Below the pieces are notes generated by a model. The model had not been told where the DNA came from, searched no databases, and was given only the letters and a program-made list of their open reading frames with translations. Shown here piece after piece: positions 5,920 to 10,007 of a DNA stretch of 10,007 nt. This DNA comes from DAOPJM01 sp035399665 (GTDB lineage Bacteria; Bacillota; Clostridia; Christensenellales; CAG-138): assembly GCA_035399665.1 (NCBI GenBank), contig DAOPJM010000050.1, positions 1 to 10,007 of the forward strand. The letters are read 5' to 3'. A program made the translations under genes and the position numbers. Within the stretch, counting starts at the first letter, position 1, and each line of letters begins with the position of its first letter.

Positions 5920-7188
5920 TTATCCTTTGAATACGAACTCGCGTTGATACTTCTCCATGAGATCGCAGGCGTTGCCCACTCCGTCCTCGCCCTTAAGCTT
6001 TTCGGCGGCATCCTCGGCGTTTTTCCTGTACGCGGGATTGTCAAGCAAATCGCAAAGCCCCGCAAGGAAAGCCTCGCGTGTAAGCTCCTTTTTCTGCACG
6101 GGCTTTGGGCCGAATCCGCGTTTGCAGAGCATTTCAGCCCAGTCCTTCTGATCGCTGCCGAAGGGTATGCCAAAGGTGGGCTTGCCAAACCTCAAACCCA
6201 TAGCGACTGAGCCGGCACCGCAATGATGCACAACGGCGCTGACCCTTGGAAACAGCCACTCATGCGGCACATACTCAAGCTGAAGCACATTGTCGGGCAA
6301 CAGCTTCGGATCGCAGTACTTCTCGGGTACGGCGAGTAAAGCGCGTCTGCCGCTCTCGCGTAAGGCGTCGATGATGCTTTGCAGCTTATCTCCAAGCATG
6401 GGCGTCATGCTCCCGAACCCTATATATACGGGAGCCTCGCCCGCCGCCAAAAAGTCCGCAAGCTTTTGATCCGGCTGATAGTCCAACTTGCTAAGCTCAT
6501 CGAACCAATAACCCGTGATATGCACATGCTCTGAGTAACCCTTCTGCCTCGGGTATATTGTCGGGCTGTACGCGAACAAATGCTCAAACCCGCCGCCCCT
6601 GCGCCGAAACAGCATATACTTCCATGAGGGTGGGAGACCGAGCTTCTTACGCCATGAACCAAATGCTTTCTTCTGTATGTTCGCGGTAAAGAAGGCTACG
6701 CAGCAATGGCTGTAATAGTTATACGCGCCTTTCAGAAGGAACAGCGGGTACTCCGGCCAACCAAAATTGCGTGTCTCTACCGTAGGGGCATCGGGCCAGA
6801 ACGACACGCGCATATAGGGCTTTTTGAAAGCCTCGCCGAAATAACACATGCAGGCGGAGGAATATGTGATGAACAGCAGAAGATCGGCTTCCTTGCATAC
6901 GGGGTAAGCGATATCGAATATCTCATCCTTATCCTTGCCCAACACCTTCGGCAGATCGAGGAAGGTTGAAAGCGAGAAACCGTCGTCATTCATGATAACG
7001 CTCATCAGATCCTCTACCGATCCCGAAATAGGCAGGTACTTCAGCCAAGGGGACTTCTCTGCAAGCTTCGCGTATTCTTGGTATCCTATAAGCGAAACCT
7101 CGTGACCGCGCTCATGCAGACGTTTACTGAGGATGAAACAGGGTCTTGTGTCACCCATAGAGCCTAAGGAAAGTATTGCAATTTTCAT
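5920..7188 (-). CDS. GT1-type (UDP-glycosyltransferase/MGT-like) glycosyltransferase
   Basis: This encodes 422 residues with a GT-B fold layout. The N-terminal domain starts MKIAILSLGSMGDTRPCFIL and LHERGHEV, the GSxGDxxP loop typical of glycosyltransferases of the sterol-glucosyltransferase and macrolide/glycopeptide type. The C-terminal domain starts near 252 (APVYIGFGSM) and carries the nucleotide-sugar signature HHCGAGSVAMGL (321-332), then GKPTFGIPFGSDQKDWA (335-351), whose D346-Q347 pair usually contacts the sugar. The family transfers a sugar from an NDP donor to lipids, sterols, macrolides or glycopeptides; the acceptor cannot be read from sequence. There is no signal peptide, so it should be cytosolic or membrane-peripheral. 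A G-rich ribosome binding site (GGGGGGAG, 7196-7203) lies 7 bases before the ATG. It is the last gene of the pepT-radA operon, 23 bases after radA. GC content matches the neighbours. Confidence 0.9.
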   Translation of the reverse strand: MKIAILSLGSMGDTRPCFILSKRLHERGHEVSLIGYQEYAKLAEKSPWLKYLPISGSVEDLMSVIMNDDGFSLSTFLDLPKVLGKDKDEIFDIAYPVCKEADLLLFITYSSACMCYFGEAFKKPYMRVSFWPDAPTVETRNFGWPEYPLFLLKGAYNYYSHCCVAFFTANIQKKAFGSWRKKLGLPPSWKYMLFRRRGGGFEHLFAYSPTIYPRQKGYSEHVHITGYWFDELSKLDYQPDQKLADFLAAGEAPVYIGFGSMTPMLGDKLQSIIDALRESGRRALLAVPEKYCDPKLLPDNVLQLEYVPHEWLFPRVSAVVHHCGAGSVAMGLRFGKPTFGIPFGSDQKDWAEMLCKRGFGPKPVQKKELTREAFLAGLCDLLDNPAYRKNAEDAAEKLKGEDGVGNACDLMEKYQREFVFKG

Positions 7189-7211
7189 CAGAGTTCTCCC
7201 CCCAAAACCGA

Positions 7212-8546
7212 CTAATTATCGAAAACCATCAAGGCTTCCGTTATGTCCGAAACTGACCTAAGCCGCGCTCCCTCAACATTGATCTTGGCGCGCCGCGGCA
7301 CCAGTATGTTCTGATATCCGAGCCGTACGGCTTCCTTTACGCGTGTTTCCATATGTGACACCGGTCGTATCTCGCCCGTAAGCCCTATCTCGCCTATCGC
7401 GCAGGTCTGTGACGGCAGAGCCTTTTCAAGCAGCGACGACGCAAGGCACAGCGCAATAGCAAGGTCTGCGCCCCTGTCGCTGAGTCTCAACTGACCCGCG
7501 ACGTTGCAGTAGACGTCCTTGTCCGAAAACCTAAGGTGAGCTTTGCGCTCAAGCACAGCCAAAAGTACGTTTATGCGTATGATATCCGGCCCTATGGCGG
7601 TTCGTCTCGGACTTCCGTACAGGGTGGGACAAAGCAGGGATTGAACCTCCGCAAGCAAGGGCCGCGTTCCCTCCATGGTGCTTACCACGGCGCAGCCGAT
7701 ATTGGTGTGTTCGGACAGGAAAAGCTGTGAAGGATTGCTGACGGCGTGCATACCGTCCTCGCGCATTTCGAAAATACCTATTTCATTTGTCGCGCCGAAG
7801 CGGTTCTTCTCCGTGCGCAGGAGCCTAAGTCCTTCATGGCGGCTGCCCTCGAAGTACAGCACAGTATCCACGATATGCTCAAGCACCTTTGGTCCCGCTA
7901 TCGCGCCCTCCTTAGTGACATGTCCGACTATGAACACAATGGCGCCGTTGTCCTTTGCATAGCGCGTAAGCACCGCCGTGACCCCTCGAACCTGTGAGAC
8001 TGTACCCTGCTGCGAGTTGGCCTCGGAGGTAAGCATGGTCTGAATGGAATCGACTATCACATATTTGCAGGCGTGCTTCTCCGCTTCGGACAACGCGCCC
8101 TCAACATCCGGTTCGCAATAAAGCAGCAGATCGCTTGCGATGCCAAGCCTTTCGGCTCTGAGCTTAATCTGCGCCGCGCTCTCCTCGCCTGACACATACA
8201 GCACTGTGCCTAAGGGGTCGAGCTTGTCCGCCATTTGCAGCAACAGGGTGGACTTGCCTATTCCGGGATCGCCGCCAAGCAGCACTACCATTCCGGGCAC
8301 AAGTCCGCCGCCCAAGGTGCGGTCAAGCTCTGATATGCCCGTTGAGATGCGATCAGACTCGGTAGCCTTTACGCGGGACAGCCGCTGCGCCGAAGCTCCG
8401 CCGCTGCGCTTGGGCTTTGCGCTCTCCGGCAGGGGAGTCTCCTCAATTAGGGTGTTCCACGCGCCGCATTGTGGGCATTTGCCCATCCAGCCGGCGGTGG
8501 AATACCCGCATTCAGTACAAACAAATTGATTTCTGCTCTTGGCCAT
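7212..8546 (-). CDS. radA: DNA repair protein RadA (Sms)
   Basis: This encodes 444 residues, the usual length. Order of parts: a C4 zinc finger (C10, C13, C24, C27; CTECGYSTAGWMGKCPQCG), a RecA-like ATPase with Walker A GGDPGIGKST (91-100), Walker B-like YVIVDSIQT (162-170), the RadA-specific KNRFG motif (247-251), and a C-terminal Lon-protease-like domain (DLAIALCLASS, GEIGLTGEIRPVSHM) lacking the proteolytic serine context. RadA is a hexameric helicase-like ATPase that drives branch migration and unwinding of recombination intermediates in repair and transformation. The start overlaps the pepT stop as TAATG (minus strand, 8544-8548), with only a weak AAGG before it, so translation is probably coupled to pepT. 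All key residues are present. Confidence 0.98.
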   Translation of the reverse strand: MAKSRNQFVCTECGYSTAGWMGKCPQCGAWNTLIEETPLPESAKPKRSGGASAQRLSRVKATESDRISTGISELDRTLGGGLVPGMVVLLGGDPGIGKSTLLLQMADKLDPLGTVLYVSGEESAAQIKLRAERLGIASDLLLYCEPDVEGALSEAEKHACKYVIVDSIQTMLTSEANSQQGTVSQVRGVTAVLTRYAKDNGAIVFIVGHVTKEGAIAGPKVLEHIVDTVLYFEGSRHEGLRLLRTEKNRFGATNEIGIFEMREDGMHAVSNPSQLFLSEHTNIGCAVVSTMEGTRPLLAEVQSLLCPTLYGSPRRTAIGPDIIRINVLLAVLERKAHLRFSDKDVYCNVAGQLRLSDRGADLAIALCLASSLLEKALPSQTCAIGEIGLTGEIRPVSHMETRVKEAVRLGYQNILVPRRAKINVEGARLRSVSDITEALMVFDN

Positions 8547-9769
8547 TATGCCTTGGCCGCGTACTTTTCGACTATGCCCAGAAGGATATCGACACAGTAG
8601 TCCATACCTTCGATGGAAACATGCTCATACGGCCCGTGGAACGCGGAACCGCCCGTGCCGAGGTTAGGACAGGGTAAACCCATGTAGCTCAAGGTCGCGC
8701 CGTCGGTACCGCCGCGGATTGGCTCTATGACAGGCTCTAAGCCAAGCTCGCGTATAACCGCCACAGCGTTGTCGATGAGGTGGAAGCAGGGCTTGATAAG
8801 CTCACACATGTTGCGGTATTGATCGCGCATCTGCATGACAACCGTGCCGCTGCCGTACTTTTCGTTGAGCAGCTTGATGACATGCATCAGCGTTTCCTTT
8901 CTGCCCTCGAAGCGTTCGGGGTTATGGTCGCGGATGATGTAGTACATCTTGCAGGTCTCGACATTGCCCGTAATTTCGCAGAGGTGGAAAAAGCCCTCAT
9001 AGTTCTCGGTGTCACGCGGGGTGTCGCCCGAGGGCAGCATGGCGTTCAATTCCATGGCGACGAGCGAAGCGTTGATCATCTTGTCCTTAGCGGAGCCGGG
9101 GTGTACGTTGAATCCATGAATGGTTATGGCGGCGGAGGCCGCGTTAAAGTTTTCGTATACGACCTCGCCCTCAAGATCGCCGTCCACGGTGTACGCAAAG
9201 TCAGCGCCGAATTCGGGAATGTTGAAGTGCGAAGCGCCTTTGCCGACCTCCTCATCGGGGGTAAAGCCAATGCAGATTTTGCCGTGCGGAATGTCGGAGG
9301 TCAGGAGCTTCTCCGCAAGGGTCATTATCTCCGCAACGCCAGCCTTGTCATCCGCGCCGAGCAGCGTAGTGCCGTCGGTAACTATGAGCGTACGCCCTGC
9401 GAGCTTTGTAAGGTGGGGGAACACCTTGGGACTTATCGTCCTGCCGCTCTCGCCCAAGACAATCTCACCGCCGTCGTAGTTCTCTACGAGGCGCGGCTTG
9501 ACGTTCTCGCCGCAGAAGTCGGGAATGGTGTCCACATGCGCGATGAAGCCCATGCTTGGAGCCGACTCACATCCGCTTGTCGCGGGTATGCTCGCGTAGA
9601 CGTAGCCGAACTCGTCCATATGCGCGTTTGACACGCCCATGTCAAGCAATTCCTGTACAAGTATGCGGCCAAGGTCTTTTTGACGCTCGGTGGTCGGAAC
9701 GGACTCGCTCTCATCGCTCGAAGCGGTGTGAATTTTGACGTAGTTTAGCAACCTTTCGTATGCTCTCAT
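8546..9769 (-). CDS. pepT: Peptidase T (tripeptide aminopeptidase, M20B)
   Basis: This encodes 407 residues. It is a zinc metallopeptidase that removes the N-terminal residue from tripeptides in the cytoplasm. Metal ligands are H78 (in AHVD), D140 (GADD), E174, D196 (TVDGD) and H378 (AFHGPYEH), with D80 and E173 as the catalytic pair. I recall nearly identical numbering in the E. coli and Salmonella enzymes, which supports the start chosen here. A longer in-frame start at 9790 would add MNFYGGI but has no ribosome binding site. The ATG at 9767-9769 has GGAGG 4 bases upstream. The lid domain runs about 208-320 (NVHPGSAKDK, then YIIRDHNPE). It is the first gene of the operon with radA and a glycosyltransferase. 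A 283-residue plus-strand frame inside it is a shadow. Confidence 0.96.
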   Translation of the reverse strand: MRAYERLLNYVKIHTASSDESESVPTTERQKDLGRILVQELLDMGVSNAHMDEFGYVYASIPATSGCESAPSMGFIAHVDTIPDFCGENVKPRLVENYDGGEIVLGESGRTISPKVFPHLTKLAGRTLIVTDGTTLLGADDKAGVAEIMTLAEKLLTSDIPHGKICIGFTPDEEVGKGASHFNIPEFGADFAYTVDGDLEGEVVYENFNAASAAITIHGFNVHPGSAKDKMINASLVAMELNAMLPSGDTPRDTENYEGFFHLCEITGNVETCKMYYIIRDHNPERFEGRKETLMHVIKLLNEKYGSGTVVMQMRDQYRNMCELIKPCFHLIDNAVAVIRELGLEPVIEPIRGGTDGATLSYMGLPCPNLGTGGSAFHGPYEHVSIEGMDYCVDILLGIVEKYAAKA

Positions 9770-9773
9770 GATG

Positions 9774-9778
9774 CCTCC
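9774..9778 (-). promoter_or_regulatory. Ribosome binding site deciding the pepT start
   Basis: GGAGG on the minus strand lies 4 bases before the ATG at 9767-9769. No comparable site precedes the alternative ATG at 9788-9790. Confidence 0.75.
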
Positions 9779-9817
9779 ATAGAAATTCATTGTGATGTTC
9801 TTATCGAAACCATGGGT

Positions 9818-9846
9818 ATTATATCATAAGCAAGGGCATATGCAAA
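9818..9846 (-). promoter_or_regulatory. Promoter of the pepT-radA-glycosyltransferase operon
   Basis: On the minus strand a consensus TATAAT (9818-9823) is preceded by a 17-base spacer and TTTGCA (9841-9846, 4 of 6 matches). With a 16-base spacer the -35 reads TTGCAT. It lies about 50 bases upstream of the pepT start. The 53 bases between this and the tRNA-Glu promoter hold no gene. Confidence 0.65.
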
Positions 9847-9899
9847 GGGGAAAATTGAACTTGAGGATAGGTTTCAATAATAATATATGAAAATAGTTC

Positions 9900-9928
9900 T
9901 TGACAGATGAACGGATATTTTGTATTAT
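9900..9928 (+). promoter_or_regulatory. Strong promoter of tRNA-Glu
   Basis: A perfect TTGACA (9900-9905), a 17-base spacer and TATTAT (9923-9928) end 13 bases before the tRNA 5' end. It is divergent from the pepT promoter. Confidence 0.85.
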
Positions 9929-9941
9929 AAAACTTGCCCAA

Positions 9942-10007
9942 GCTCGGTTCGTCTAGTGGCCTAGGACACCGCCCTCTCACGGCGGGAACAGGGGTTCGAC
10001 TCCCCTA
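9942..10007 (+). tRNA. tRNA-Glu (anticodon CUC), cut by the window end
   Basis: The visible 66 bases hold the acceptor 5' strand GCTCGGT, the D arm, the anticodon stem CCGCC/GGCGG with loop CTCTCAC (anticodon CTC), and a T arm AGGGG-TTCGACT-CCCCT. The 3' acceptor strand, expected to be ACCGAGC, lies beyond the window. The overall pattern closely follows bacterial tRNA-Glu. Confidence 0.93.

Noticed and set aside
8780..9631. A 283-codon open frame on the plus strand
   Set aside because: It is wholly antisense to pepT, whose motifs are complete. Its openness follows from the codon bias of pepT, and it has no ribosome binding site or recognisable domain.
9865..9895. A second plus-strand promoter (TTGAAC...TAATAA) before tRNA-Glu
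   Set aside because: Its -10 is poor and the TTGACA-17-TATTAT promoter just downstream is far better placed.

Overview
The window looks like a piece of a draft or metagenome-assembled genome of an uncultured Bacillota, probably a Clostridia. This rests on strong AGGAGG-type ribosome binding sites, sigma-A type promoters, standard stop codons, a PepT/RadA pair of Gram-positive type, and surface-protein debris (InlB-like and Rhs/YD-like) typical of gut Clostridia. It contains a 100-base run of N (3246-3345), a scaffold gap of unknown true size. The lineage is inferred from gene style, not from a marker gene.

Left part (1-3345). A strong hairpin terminator (51-96) closes a gene lying off the left edge. 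It is followed by a 606-residue extracellular-style protein (118-1938) with InlB-like and Ig-like segments but no visible signal peptide, ribosome binding site or anchor. Convergent to it is a 347-residue macro-domain protein (2012-3055, minus) with a C-terminal helical, HTH-like domain, its own ribosome binding site and a likely promoter. A divergent promoter points into the gap.

Middle part (3346-5711) is more AT-rich and looks like an accessory, decaying stretch. It holds a 46-residue single-pass membrane peptide, a lipoprotein gene broken by an in-frame TAA but readable for 88 more codons, a scrap of an InlB-type repeat (TLYAQW), a frameshifted scrap of an Rhs/YD-repeat core (KTVNGTTTNYVI), and a convergent AT-rich ZmaR-like GNAT acetyltransferase gene. 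That gene abuts the terminator of a tRNA-Asn(GUU) gene, so the tRNA marks the edge of the accessory stretch.

Right part (5717-10007) is the conserved chromosome. A minus-strand operon runs pepT (peptidase T), radA (DNA repair and recombination ATPase) and a GT1-type glycosyltransferase. pepT and radA overlap as TAATG, and 23 bases separate radA from the glycosyltransferase. A good promoter precedes pepT. Divergent from it is a near-consensus promoter driving tRNA-Glu(CUC), which is cut by the window end.

No complete undescribed system can be proven here. The best leads are the broken lipoprotein, the Rhs/InlB debris beside the gap, the unanchored surface ORF behind a terminator, and the macro+HTH-like fusion.
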